Below are positions 11,810 to 22,373 of a stretch of DNA of 64,000 nt, in pieces. A model generated the notes under the pieces. That model had not been told where the DNA came from. It was given only the letters and a program-made list of their open reading frames with translations, and did no database searches. Numbering within the stretch: position 1 is the stretch's first letter; each line of letters opens with the position of its first letter. Where the stretch lies: NCBI GenBank assembly GCA_006384855.1, contig VCJN01001596.1, positions 167,812 through 231,811 of the forward strand. Direction: 5' to 3'. The stretch comes from Tetraselmis striata (Eukaryota; Chlorophyta; Chlorodendrophyceae; Chlorodendrales; Chlorodendraceae). The position numbers and the translations under genes were made by a program.

Positions 11810-12577
11810 ACGTGCATGCTACCGATTCTTACGGGTGTGAACTATGGGGTATAGATAGAAGTAGCGGCGCAAATAAATTACAAACCGTACTCAATCAGTG
11901 CTTTTGCGGTGCCTTAATATTGGGGTGGGTAAAAAACTTAAAAACTGTCCTGGCGTGGCCACTGTACCGATGATAAGGGAAATTGAGATTGCGCCCAAAG
12001 AGGCTACGGCCGCTGCGGCACCGGCTCGGGCGTTCCTTAAAGCATCCGACTTGAATACATGTATAACTTACCCATTTAGTTGATCAGCCAAGTCGGGCGC
12101 GCCCTAACATGTGGACGTCGGGGATTGTGCGGTGGTTATTAGATCGACTAGCTAGCGCGAACGTAGGGCTAGCTGAGGGCCGGGGCGCACCTTCCACTTG
12201 AGTGGAGGTTACTAGCCGCGCGCGATGCCGCTAAGCTATAAGGTAAAGGCATCGGTGTGGGCGCGTTACTAATCGTCGGCAACGTTAGCTCGCACTAAAA
12301 CCTGGGGTACATTTCCAGGCGTCTTAATTATGCGTCAAACCTGTTGCCAGTTTTGCCACCACAGTACGGTGTGGGTGTCCCCGCGGGGGTTGTGGCCGGG
12401 CTACACAATAAGGTACAACTACGCACCCGAGTATTTCCCAGTGCCCGCCGATTGGCCCGGATTCGTGCCATGCATGAGCGGTTCCTTGAACACTGCTTTG
12501 CATGTGGCGGAGGTGAATATGAGACTATCGACCACATATGTTGGTGGAGTGCCCGCGGTGGGGTAATCACCGTCATA
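11810..12577 (+). pseudogene. Non-LTR retrotransposon ORF2 C-terminal relic
   Basis: Two separated motifs mark the end of a LINE ORF2. At 11810-12085, in shifting frames, is the post-palm region: CMLPILTGCELWG, then LQTVLNQC, REIEIAPKEATAAAAPARAF and LKASDLNTCI. This matches the pattern 'LP.LTYG.E.WG..LQ..LN....E.G..P....A..RA..K....T.I' seen in LINE reverse transcriptases. At 12400-12545 a basic helix is followed by CFACGGGEYETIDHIC, the terminal CCHC finger of such proteins. Stops and frameshifts break everything, and the catalytic domains are absent. Confidence 0.6.
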
Positions 12578-12955
12578 ATTTGGGGTTGTTAGTTCCGGGG
12601 TTTTGGGATTTAATTGGTAGCCATGTCATTGCGTCAACACCTAAGGACATAACTGTCTTTATCCTCGGCGGGGTCCCCCCCTCCCTTGTCGACCTCTTAT
12701 CGACGGAGCTGGAGCGGGGCTGCTGCTACACGCACGTACCGCTGGCGGATAGGCCATAGCCTGTATGTGTAAATGCCGGTCAACCGGCTCTTGTAATAAA
12801 AACACTAATGTCACAATATCGAAAACTGACCGTTCCATTCCGCGGCTGCATAATGCACTCATCACCTGGTGACGACAACATAGTTTACGCAGACTGTGTC
12901 CGATGCAAGCTATACATACAGTACTTAGTGCTGATCATTACATACCGTGGGTCTA
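12578..12955. other. No gene recognised
   Basis: Short ORFs only. The sequence ends exactly where the A1 repeat of the recombinase element begins at 12956. Confidence 0.4.
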
Positions 12956-13139
12956 ATCTAAACTAGTTTATGGGGTTTCCTCCCTTGACCTAACCGCTTT
13001 TAGCTACAAGTGCTGCTCAGTGGTACGGGAACTAGGCATATGTTGTTGCGCCCTTTTTGGGTGCAGCACGAGTAGACATAAAAGCAGCCAGAACAGCTGA
13101 GCCTGCCATCTTCCAGTTTTCGCTGCGTTCCACGCAGCG
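12956..13139 (+). repeat. A1 repeat of recombinase element (left end)
   Basis: This 184-base sequence is repeated at 19889-20075 with an insertion of GAT and very few substitutions. It ends in a perfect 7-bp-stem hairpin, CGCTGCGTTCCACGCAGCG, in both copies. Such terminal hairpin sequence may serve in element-end recognition or RNA folding; that role is inferred. Confidence 0.85.
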
Positions 13140-13252
13140 ATGTAAAAACTGTCTCGTAACAAGTTGCGAGCAAGGTCACCCCAGGTTGTTCAAGACCACA
13201 CCCGGCTCACCACCCGAGTGTAATATTCTCGTCCGTACGTCCGTGCGTTGCC

Positions 13253-14105
13253 ATGCCAGATGGAGAAGAACCCGTCGCGGAGCCGACGCTGGAGTCGTTG
13301 CAAGCAGATGTGCGAGCGCTGGCTACAGCTGTAGCTCAATTGACGGCTCGTGAGCGTGTTGTTGATGAAGAAGGGGCACATGGCTCCGGCTTCGGGCAGC
13401 GCGTCGCGGGACAGCCGATAGGCAGCGGGGGAGCCGCAGAGCGCCCCGACTTGCTAGAGCTAGCCCAGAGCGGCCGTGTCGGAGCAAAACCCGTGAGTGC
13501 CGAGGATGATTACCTCGCTGTGCCAGAACTACTGCAGAGAGCAGAGTCTGGTTACGAGGCCGTTCGACCGGTCAGCCGAGTGCCTGGACTCTTTCCCCTG
13601 AGCACCGACCTAACGAACGAGGTACCTCAAGCAAGATGACCGGCGTCTGCCGGCGCAGGAGGAGTATTTGTGGATGTCTTGTTTCGGGGCCCACATGGCC
13701 GCACTTTTCGTGGCTCTTGACGAGATGCTGCCCTACGTCCCTGTCACCAACCAGGACTTCACCCCTTACCTCGCGAGAGCTCGGATCCACGCCGAGACCA
13801 TCGACAAGGCGATTCGGTTTCGTTTGGCCTTCCTGCGGAGGCTATATGAGATCAAGCGTGTGCACGGTGACCAAGGTGATTTGGACGTGCTGCGATCCCA
13901 GCACTTTCAGCCTGCTTCGGAGCATCTGGGTTTTGCGATTTTTGGGGACCTCATGAGGGACTACGAGCGCCGAGTCTTTGAGGCGACCGTTGCCAGCAGC
14001 GCAAAGGCGACCGCTACTGCTCGAGTGGCGGCTGAAGCTGGACGTGGACGTGGGCGAGGACGAGGCGGGGGACGCGGGCGTGGCCGCGAAGGTGAGCACG
14101 AGTGA
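13253..14105 (+). CDS. Gag-like protein of the recombinase element (one frameshift)
   Basis: The ATG at 13253 opens a frame to 13639; the protein continues from about 13620 in a second frame to the TGA at 14105. Joined, they give about 280 residues. The start has a predicted coiled coil (LQADVRALATAVAQLTARER). The middle holds a globular helical part beginning YLKQDDRRLPAQEEYLWM. The end is an RG-rich tail (GRGRGRGRGGGRGRGR), which in Gag proteins binds RNA. It has no zinc knuckle. The two frames meet at one point, so either a single indel or a programmed shift separates them. It sits directly between the A1 repeat and the recombinase, as expected for gag in DIRS-type elements. The assignment rests on position and composition, not on a family match. 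Confidence 0.55.
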
Positions 14106-15461
14106 CGGTGTGGGGCGCCTTCCGTCGGAGCTGCTGGAGCTTTGCGAGGCCACCTTTCGGTGACCGCCGCAAGACGCACCCTTGCAGCTCAACGGCGGGA
14201 TGAGCGCCAGGACTTGACCCCCCCCCCCACCTTACAGACTTCCTTTAGACCTTCCTCGGTGAGGCGCTTCTTACAGCTACAGCCGCGTGTGGCTCAACTA
14301 TCCACACACCTGCACATGGCGGCTCAACCAACCGCTTTCTTTTCACCATCTCTGCGTCCGTCGGTTGTTACACTACGTGTCACAACTGGTTCGCAACAAC
14401 CAAGTTTCGCGCGGGTACGTTACGCGCGTGACAGGCGCTACGAGCGCGAAGGGCGCGCGGGGCGGCCCTCTTACCTGAACCTAGCCCCGCAAACCCGTAC
14501 CGTTGCTACTGCAAACCCGTCCAGCAGCTACCGGCCAACCGCCGGGAACCTAACCGCTGCTGCCGAGTACTTTGCGAACAGTAGTCGCACCGGTGGAACT
14601 CTGTCGGTAAAACGACGCACTTACGTGATTGACGAGCCCGAAGATGTCGCTCCCTGGGCTGCTTCATTGCGATCCCGGTTGCAGGACGCGTTCGGCTCAG
14701 ACGAGCTGGGCCAACGGACGCTCGACTTACTCTCCAGCTCCCTCAGCGCTCAGACACTCAAGAGCTACGCCGGCCGGCTGTCTCAATTCGCAGAGTTCTG
14801 CCACGACTCCGAGAACATCAGCCCGTTGGAGGCGACTACTGCCACTGTCGTTCGGTATGTTGCTTGGATCGGCGAGCGAGGACACATTGCAGCTAAGTCG
14901 CTGCAGCCTGATTTGTCTGCAATCACCACCTTCTTCGAGCTGCACAACCTCGACCCAATCGCTAAGGACAGCCTACACCCGACTTCAGCAAGGCGTGGGC
15001 TGATGCTGCGCCAGCGTCGACTGGACGCTGCCCCCTTACGTGTCCCTCTGCCTGCGGATGTAGCTTACCGCTTCGTCACAAAACCCGAGCTGATTGTGTC
15101 TGCTCCCTACCCAGAGTACCACCACGACTTCCGAGCCCTCCTGGCCTCGGTTGTCAACTTCATGTTCTGTGCCAGGGGCCTCACTGGCGTGTCCTGTCGA
15201 GTGCGGGACGTGCACGTCGACGCCTACAACATCACCCTGCAAGTGTACCGAGAGAAGGGTCGCGCTGGTCGACGGGGACCCGACGACCTACGCGTACTTC
15301 TCCTCCCAGTGTCAGAGCACCCCCGAGTGGCGCGTCTCATGCACCACTTCCTCGACCACGTCCAGTCAGTTCCCCTTGTTACTGTTGGGTTGGCTGTGTC
15401 AAACTTATGGGCTGTCAGATCAAACGAGAAGTCACAATCCTGGACTGCGGCTACAATGTCA

Positions 15462-15466
15462 GACTG
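15462..15466. repeat. Target site duplication GACTG (left)
   Basis: GACTG directly precedes the 5' LTR and is repeated directly after the 3' LTR at 19505-19509. A 5-bp duplication is normal for LTR retrotransposon integrases. Confidence 0.9.
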
Positions 15467-16293
15467 TGTTATGTACTCTACACTGCTGTACTTTGTACTG
15501 CGGGAGCCGACGAAGGAGCGAAGAACTGGCGACTGAGGCGGACGAGAACGAGTACAAGCCAAGCGAAGTGCGAGTATGAGCATTGCGAGTGCGAGTACAA
15601 GTGAAGGCGAAGTACTGGTACGAGGACGACGAGGCGTCAGTACGAGCGACTACCAGGCGACTAGTAGTGCAGGACAGTATTACGAGTACCCACATGGGGT
15701 GCAAGTAACCTGTACTTACGCCTGCGTACCAGCAGGAGCGCGATTGTCGTACGCTATGGTGTCACCTGCGAGAGAATGATGATACCAAGCGTGAGATGGA
15801 GCGCTGCCCTAGTGGAGTGTTAGTAGTAGGTACTAGAGCCTACTAGAACCATCTAGAACGCTATAGCATTTGCTATAGCAATAGTAGTGAAATATTATAT
15901 CAATGTGCTGCGGACAGACGAAGGTGCTAGGAACCGTGTCTGTACTTAGTAGTATATGACTAAAATAGCGACGGGCCGCGGGTTAGGACCGCACACGTCG
16001 ATTTTAGAATTAGTCTAGTAGTTGCACGCAGCACAGGTGGCGGAAATTGGATCGGTACACAGCGCACGGAATGACGGAAACCAGCGACTATAAATAGGGC
16101 GGCAAAACCACCGCCGGGCCAGTCACCCAGGTTACCGACTTCCGGTACTGTAAGAATCCCTTTTCCCAAATCTCTGCTCATTATTCCTGGCCGTGTGGAA
16201 TAACGATCCAATGGGTCCTCGACTCAGCTCCTGCTTTAGGACTAATTTATGGCTAGACGTCTATTCGGCCTAAGTCCTAAGGGGGCTGTAACA
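15467..16293 (+). repeat. 5' LTR (827 bp)
   Basis: It begins TGTTATG and ends GCTGTAACA. It differs from the 3' LTR (18678-19504) at six positions by my reading, about 0.7%. It carries a TATA box at 16089-16097 and a TGTAA word (16287-16291) five bases before its end. Confidence 0.92.
16089..16097 (+). promoter_or_regulatory. LTR TATA box (TATAAATAG)
   Basis: TATAAATAG lies about 200 bases before the LTR end. It is repeated at the matching places in the partial copy (16668-16676) and the 3' LTR (19300-19308). It is the likely core promoter of the element. Confidence 0.6.
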
Positions 16294-16872
16294 CTTACGC
16301 CTGCGTACCAGCAGGAGCGCGATTGTCGTACGCTATGGTGTCACCTGCGAGAGAATGATGATACCAAGCGTGAGATGGAGCGCTGCCCTAGTGGAGTGTT
16401 AGTAGTAGGTACTAGAGCCTACTAGAACCATCTAGAACGCTATAGCATTTGCTATAGCAATAGTAGTGAAATATTATATCACTGTGCTGCGGACAGACGA
16501 AGGTGCTAGGAACCGTGTCTGTACTTAGTAGTATATGACTAAAATAGCGACGGGCCGCGGGTTAGGACCGCACACGTCGATTTTAGAATTAGTCTAGTAG
16601 TTACACGCAGCACAGGTGGCGGAAATTGGATCGGTACACAGCGCACGGAATGACGGAAACCAGCGACTATAAATAGGGCGGCAAAACCACCGCCGGGCCA
16701 GTCACCCAGGTTACCGGCATTCCGGTATTGTAAGAATCCCTTTTCCCAAATCTCTGCTCATTATTCCTGGCCGTGTGGAATAACGATCCAATGGGCCCTC
16801 GACACAGCTCCTGCTTTAGGACTATCTATGGCTAGACGACTATTCGGCCTAAGTTCTAAGGGGGCTGTAACA
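16294..16872 (+). repeat. Tandem partial LTR copy (579 bp)
   Basis: This repeats the last 579 bases of the 5' LTR (15715-16293), again ending TAACA. It is more diverged than the two full LTRs are from each other (about eight private changes, including one insertion and one deletion). Yet it shares with the 3' LTR two bases that the full 5' LTR lacks. The junction shows CTT microhomology between LTR position 15715 and the first bases of the interior. Confidence 0.9.
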
Positions 16873-16874
16873 CT

Positions 16875-16888
16875 TGGTTTCGGAGCGG
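16875..16888 (+). other. Primer-binding-site candidate
   Basis: TGGTTTCGGAGCGG starts two bases after the TAACA end of the LTR copy. It begins with TGG, the complement of a tRNA CCA end, and resembles the plant initiator-Met site TGGTATCAGAGC with two differences. The matching tRNA was not identified. Confidence 0.6.
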
Positions 16889-18677
16889 TGACCGGAGCAC
16901 ATGGTTCCGGATTCCACAAGAGAAGCGGCATAGCGACGAGAGCGAGAGGCGAGTTAGGGACAGAAGAAGACTTCAGATGTCAAGGATCCTATGGCGGGGA
17001 CGCCCACCGAGGATGCGCACCGGCTTTGATAGATGGAGTCAAGTTCGACGTGGCGAGAACGATGTAGCGACGATGAGGAGGATGGGACGAGCGAGCGAAA
17101 TTATGAACTAGCGAAGGGACGAAGATCGCGAGTACCAAGGAGCAGCCGAACGTTCGATCTAAGATGTGTAACGATGACGCTGCAAGCTGCGAAGCCATGA
17201 GGGCGGAGCAACGTGCGACTCGCGACCCCAGCTACAGTTCCGACTACGCGAGTTGGCGATGGCGCGACATCGACCAGAACTGACCTGTATCAGCCGTTGC
17301 CGGCACAGTAGCGACTACTGGTAACGAGCTGGTATAGCGAACGAGAAGAACCGCAGATTTTTTTTTTCTGCGATGAAGAATGAACATGCCACACGAAAAT
17401 CGAACTCAGAAGAAGACGAAGACAGAACAGCTGTGGTTACCGGTACGACCATGAGGTACTGGTACGATTAACTTCGTACGCGAGTACAAAACAGCTGCAG
17501 ACTCAGATTCGAGGAGAGCGCTGCGAGATTATGACATGAGCCGTCAGGTGAAAATCCTGGGTGACCACGGCTCAATGTCCGGGCGCGCGCATTTCTCTCG
17601 ACATGATGCGGTATGGCGGAGGAGACCCTGCTGCCTGCTGCCAAGACAGAAGACTCGACGACGGCCAACGCGACGATGGCGCGATGGGAGCTGCGGAGAG
17701 GCGACCGAGACTCGGCGCGTTACCTGCCTGTACATGCTGTATGCTGTACGGTACCGAATGGAGCGCGTTGTACCACAGTAGGAGATACCGAAGCAGCGAC
17801 TACGAATCTACTACTGTGGAGGCCAAGAGTGCAAAATACAGGAAAAACAGGAGGATATTTGCACAAGTATGTCTACGACTCAATGCATCAGAACCAAATA
17901 CAGTATCACCGGTATGGGACGGAGGTATTGTACTGCTGCGATGAGAAGATGACTACGACTACAAATGGCGAGGAGGTATCCGGTATGGGACGGTTATCTA
18001 CTTGCGGAAGTACTGTATAAGGTACTGGCCGATGATTCCCTCTACCAGCCCTGCTACGAGCTTTGACCGAAATCGAGAGTAGAAAAATCCGTGGACGACA
18101 TGCGACTACGGTTCAGCGAGTGAGCGACTGCGAGCACGAGTGCTGTGTATCGGGCGCGACACGTGACGCACCGACGACATCGCGAGCAGCGACGACTTAC
18201 TGCTAAGCGATGAGCGACACCGAAGCGCTGCGTGCCGATGTCGACACCGCTGAGAAGATGCGAGCCTGCTAACTCGGCGACCTGCGACGCAAGAGCCTTT
18301 GGTATGAGATCTTTGACCACGACTACGCGAGTGTGCGTTCCGATGGCAACATGGGGGCGATGGCGCACACGGACGAGTCAAAAGGGACTCGCGACAGTTC
18401 GACGCGACGAGGCTGAGCTCGAGGAATGCTGCATTTCTGTGGCTACCCACCGACCGACACCTATCGGTGCCATTGGTGGCGTTTTGCTGCGACTTGCGAC
18501 ACCACCAGATGATGCTCGACTATGAGGATTTTTTTTTCCGAAGGGACTGCCTCTATGACGAGTGTCACCACTGTACATATCTGTACATATTCTGGCTACG
18601 CGACTCTACAACGACGACCGAGTTCTGCTGAACGTACTGGCGAACAGCGCGGCCGCTGTTCATTAACAGGGTGAGAG
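16889..18677 (+). other. Non-coding interior of the LTR element
   Basis: No ORF over 140 codons and no retroviral motif was seen; short ORFs at 17561-18020 have no protein character. The sequence is rich in GACGA, GCGAC and GAGCGAC words. The last 12 bases (CAGGGTGAGAG region, 18667-18677) may be the polypurine tract. Confidence 0.6.
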
Positions 18678-19504
18678 TGTTATGTACTCTACACTGCTAT
18701 ACTTTGTACTGCGGGAGCCGACGAAGGAGCGAAGAACTGGCGACTGAGGCGGACGAGAACGAGTACAAGCCAAGCGAAGTGCGAGTATGAGCATTGCGAG
18801 TGCGAGTACAAGTGAAGGCGAAGTACTGGTACGAGGACGACGAGGCGTCAGTACGAGCGACTACCAGGCGACTAGTAGTGCAGGACAGTATTACGAGTAC
18901 CCACATGGGGTGCAAGTAACCTGTACTTACGCCTGCGTACCAGCAGGAGCGCGATTGTCGTACGCTATGGTGTCACCTGCGAGAGAATGATGATACCAAG
19001 CGTGAGGTGGAGCGCTGCCCAAGTGGAGTGTTAGTAGTAGGTACTAGAGCCTACTAGAACCATCTAGAACGCTATAGCATTTGCTATAGCAATAGTAGTG
19101 AAATATTATATCACTGTGCTGCGGACAGACGAAGGTGCTAGGAACCGTGTCTGTACTTAGTAGTATATGACTAAAATAGCGACGGGCCGCGGGTTAGGAC
19201 CGCACACGTCGATTTTAGAATTAGTCTAGTAGTTACACGCAGCACAGGTGGCGGAAATTGGATCGGTACACAGCGCACGGAATGACGGAAACCAGCGACT
19301 ATAAATAGGGCGGCAAAACCACCGCCGGGCCAGTCACCCAGGTTACCGACTTCCGGTACTGTAAGAATCCCTTTTCCCAAACCTCTGCTCATTATTCCTG
19401 GCCGTGTGGAATAACGATCCAATGGGTCCTCGACTCAGCTCCTGCTTTAGGACTAATTTATGGCTAGACGTCTATTCGGCCTAAGTCCTAAGGGGGCTGT
19501 AACA
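18678..19504 (+). repeat. 3' LTR (827 bp)
   Basis: It starts TGTTATG and ends TAACA, followed by the target duplication GACTG at 19505-19509. It has the same length as the 5' LTR, with six substitutions. Confidence 0.92.
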
Positions 19505-19861
19505 GACTGGCTGACCACAACCGTCCGTCTAGTCAACGCTGCCCCCCCCCCGCTGGCACCTTCTGGACCTCGCACAGTCTTCGCAAGGGCGCATCCTCTG
19601 CAGCGAACGCCATCGGGGTACCATTGTCCCAAATTCGCTACCAAGGCGGTTGGGCCACTAACTCTGACGTCGTTCTGGACTACATCGACCCCAACGTTCT
19701 TCCTTCACCTGGCGCATGGTTCTTCTTTGGACACATCGCCCCCCCTACGCCACTTCCAAGTCCAACAGGACTCCGCAGCGGTGGCCTTCCCAGTGCCTCC
19801 TTCATGACTTGGCGCTACCTCTTCTCCGTCAATCCACCGCTCTCTCCGTTCGCTCAAGACT

Positions 19862-20193
19862 GGCAAAACCATACTCAACTTTGAAATGATCTAAACTAGT
19901 TTATGGGGTTTCCTCCCTTGATGACCTAACCGCTTTTAGCTACAAGTGCTGCTCAGTGGTACGGGAACTAGGCATCTGTTGTTGCGCCCTTTTTGGGTGC
20001 AGCACGAGTAGACATAAAAGCAGCCAGAACAGCTGAGCCTGCCATCTTCCAGTTTTCGCTGCGTTCCACGCAGCGCCCTCCCTGACTCCGTTTTCCCTCC
20101 ACGCTTTCGCTAAACCATCCGGCCAATATCGGCTCTTGACCGTGTAAAACAGCCTGCGCGACCTTTTTGGCAGAACCAGACTCAACTTTGAAA
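19862..20193 (+). repeat. B1-A2-B2 right end of the recombinase element
   Basis: B1 (19862-19886) and B2 (20169-20193) are 25-base direct repeats, GGCARAACCAKACTCAACTT plus TGAAA, with two mismatches. Between them lies A2 (19889-20075), the second copy of the left-end A1 repeat including its terminal hairpin. The recombinase stop codon lies inside B1. Confidence 0.75.
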
Positions 20194-20976
20194 CGTGGTT
20201 GCGACTTTTTTGACGAGGGTGACAGTAGTTTGTGGCTAACAGGAGCGAGGCAGTACATCAGACTTGGGGGCCGATTTACTACTGGTATTAAATTGCATTT
20301 CTGTGGAGCCCCGCTCCGGCTTCGAAGATAAAAGGTCGTGAGATTAAATAAATTCATATATTCACGGCGTACTGGATTTTACTGTACAGGTACTAGGAAT
20401 TTAGGAATCCACGGCGCACTGGGAATGGGAATTTTTCCAGCTATGGGGTCGGGCCCTCTTTCACATTGCCTTTTTTGTTGCACGCTATCACATTCCCGAA
20501 ATGCTTTGCTCCGCGGGATGGGCTTGCCCCAACTCGCATAAATACAATTGGGCGGACGCCCAAACTGGTAGGGCGTACCTTTCGTGGTCTGTGCCGAGTA
20601 TTTTGATACCCCGTAGCAGTGTTATTTATACATACTGTAGACGGTGATCGAACAGTGTTGGAAATTTTGGTCTTCAATTGGTCTTGCAGCACGCTTCGGC
20701 AATTTGCTTGTTGACGGTAAGGGAGCGTCGCCTGTCCAGGGCTTTCCGTACCGGTATTCTGGGGAACTGCCCTTTTTGTAATTCACACCGGTACCTGGAT
20801 CGTTGCGTAAACGGCCGTCATGGAAACGTTGCAAGGGCGGTTTCACTTGTGCCAGGCCTGTCCCGGAGGCGTGAAAAAATTCAAATGAGCGGGTTTATTA
20901 CCCGAAATCTAGACGAATTGAAACGAGCGAACTAAATATCCGGCGGCGCCGTAAATTTCATCACCGGAAGTAGGTA
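20194..20976. other. No gene recognised
   Basis: No supported ORF. Words like ACCGGTA and CCGGTACC recur. The stretch ends at the left TA duplication of the pogo-like transposon. Confidence 0.4.
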
Positions 20977-20978
20977 TA

Positions 20979-22339
20979 CAGTGACTATACCGATATAATA
21001 AACATTGCGTCCCCCCCCCCCCCCACCCCGTTCACTATATCGGTATGTTCACTATATCGGTGTTCATTATAAGCAGGCCCACCCGACCGCTATAGTAAAC
21101 GGTTTACTAAATCGGTACTGTTGTTTATTGTAACGGTGACCCCGTTCACTGTAGCAGTCTGTGCCCATGCAAGGCAACATGTGACTCTGGATTTGTGTTT
21201 CAAGAGTTCTTGATTACTTTACATGGCTTTCTAAGGTGCCGGAGAGGGCAGGAGTGACTACGGTGCTGGGGGGCGGGGAGCGGGAGGGAAGAATTCACGG
21301 ACGGAGGCCTGCCGTGTGCGGTTTGACGTGTGCATGGCAGCCAAGCCTTCACGCATGATATCCACAGCAAAGAGACTGTTGTAGTCTCGGACCATCACTG
21401 ATGCGTTCACTCGTTCCGCATTCTCAGTCACAAACAAGAAAACTTTCTCCACAAGCCCCCTAACCTCCTGCAATGTGGGTGCCCTCTCTGGCTCCATCTC
21501 ATCCACATCCACATCCATGTCCATCGGCACCTCGCTGCCCTGGCTGCCGCCCACGACGCCGCGGCTGCTGCTCAGCATCACTCGCATGCAGCTCATCGTC
21601 ACTGGCAGCCTCGCTGGCGGCTGAGTCGTTTGCGCTAAGGTCTAGCTGTCTGGCTGTCGAGTCGTTGGTCGCTAATAGGCTGGAGCCCGCGGCTGCTTGG
21701 CTGGCGGCTGCGGCTGACTGCTGGCGCGATGCTAGGCGCGGTGATGAGCGCACCGGGGGGGGGCTGGACGCTGCGGCGGTTGAGTTCGGTCCGCCTAAGG
21801 ATAGTCTCGACTGCGAAAGACGTTGCGACGAAGCAGCGACGCGTGGGCTACGGCGAGTCGGTTGCAAGCCCCTTGCTGTGGGAGCGTGCTGGGGTGCGGG
21901 TTGTTTACTGGGCTTGGCCAAGCATGGCAGGCAACGCTTGTTCAACTCGCCAGGATCGAGCTCCGTGTGGGCAGCCTCGTACTCCGCCTAGCAGAGATGG
22001 TGCAGGAAGTTGCTGCACCCTTGCGCGCCACAGCGCTCTAGGCTGGGTTGAGGCCCTCCAGGCCTTATCCTGCAGTTGTCTAGATAGGAACAGCGCTGCT
22101 CGGTGGGCGTCGCCATGGCGCGATGGCGACAGACGCGGTGGGGCAATTGAGTGGCGGTGGGCGCAATGTGCCGCAGTGTGCCGCCGCCACCGCCGCCGCC
22201 GAGTGGTTGTAGAGGCCTCTGCGCCCGTACTGGAACGGTACCGGCTATCGGAACACGCACGCCAACGGCCGGGTTCGGCGTCGGCAACACTGCCGTTATG
22301 TAGAGAAGTTTACTATATCGGTATAGTTTGGGGCATTGT

Positions 22340-22373
<34 letters not shown>

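Larger units (their letters stand above)
15467..19504 (+). mobile_element. Non-autonomous LTR retrotransposon (LARD-like), 4038 bp
   Basis: The element is bounded by TGTTA...TAACA termini and a GACTG duplication, and carries two 827-base LTRs. A primer-binding-site candidate follows the LTR repeats, and a purine-rich stretch precedes the 3' LTR. The 1.8-kb interior (16873-18677) has no gag, protease, reverse transcriptase or integrase signal; it consists of degenerate GACGA/GCGAC-type words. It must have been moved by enzymes of another element. Only 6 differences separate the two LTRs, so the insertion is young. It lies in the tyrosine recombinase gene of a larger element. Orientation is given by the binding site and purine tract positions. 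Confidence 0.9.
14316..19884 (+). pseudogene. Tyrosine recombinase/integrase split by an LTR element
   Basis: The N-terminal part (first ATG 14316; the frame is open from about 14107) runs to 15466. It has a SAM-like core-binding domain (QTLKSYAGRLSQFAEFC...VVRYVAWIGERG) and the start of the catalytic domain, with a candidate first catalytic Arg in FCARGLTGVSCR and Lys in REKGRAGRR. The gene resumes at 19510 after a 4-kb insertion. The second part has WTSHSLRKGASSAANAIG (the H-x-L-R box), QGGW and the probable nucleophile Tyr in LDYIDP. The reading frame is exactly continuous across the insertion (MSD|W). A second break is a one-base slip in a run of ten C at 19542-19551. The stop TGA (19882-19884) lies within B1, at the junction with A2. 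Confidence 0.85.
12956..20193 (+). mobile_element. Tyrosine-recombinase (DIRS-superfamily-like) element, no RT
   Basis: Layout: A1 (12956-13139), Gag-like ORF (13253-14105), tyrosine recombinase gene (14316 to 19884, interrupted), B1 (19862-19886), A2 (19889-20075), B2 (20169-20193). The order A1, ORFs, B1-A2-B2 is the split direct repeat arrangement of PAT/Ngaro/TOC-type recombinase retrotransposons, which insert by site-specific recombination. Without the LTR element inserted in it, the unit is about 3.2 kb. It lacks reverse transcriptase and RNase H. It is therefore either a non-autonomous derivative or a different class that keeps only Gag and recombinase. The B repeats are short (25 bases, 2 mismatches), so the split-repeat reading is probable rather than proven. 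Confidence 0.7.

Noticed and set aside
15576..15779. 67-codon ORF repeated at 18787-18990
   Set aside because: It is simply the same LTR sequence in both LTRs; composition is not protein-like.
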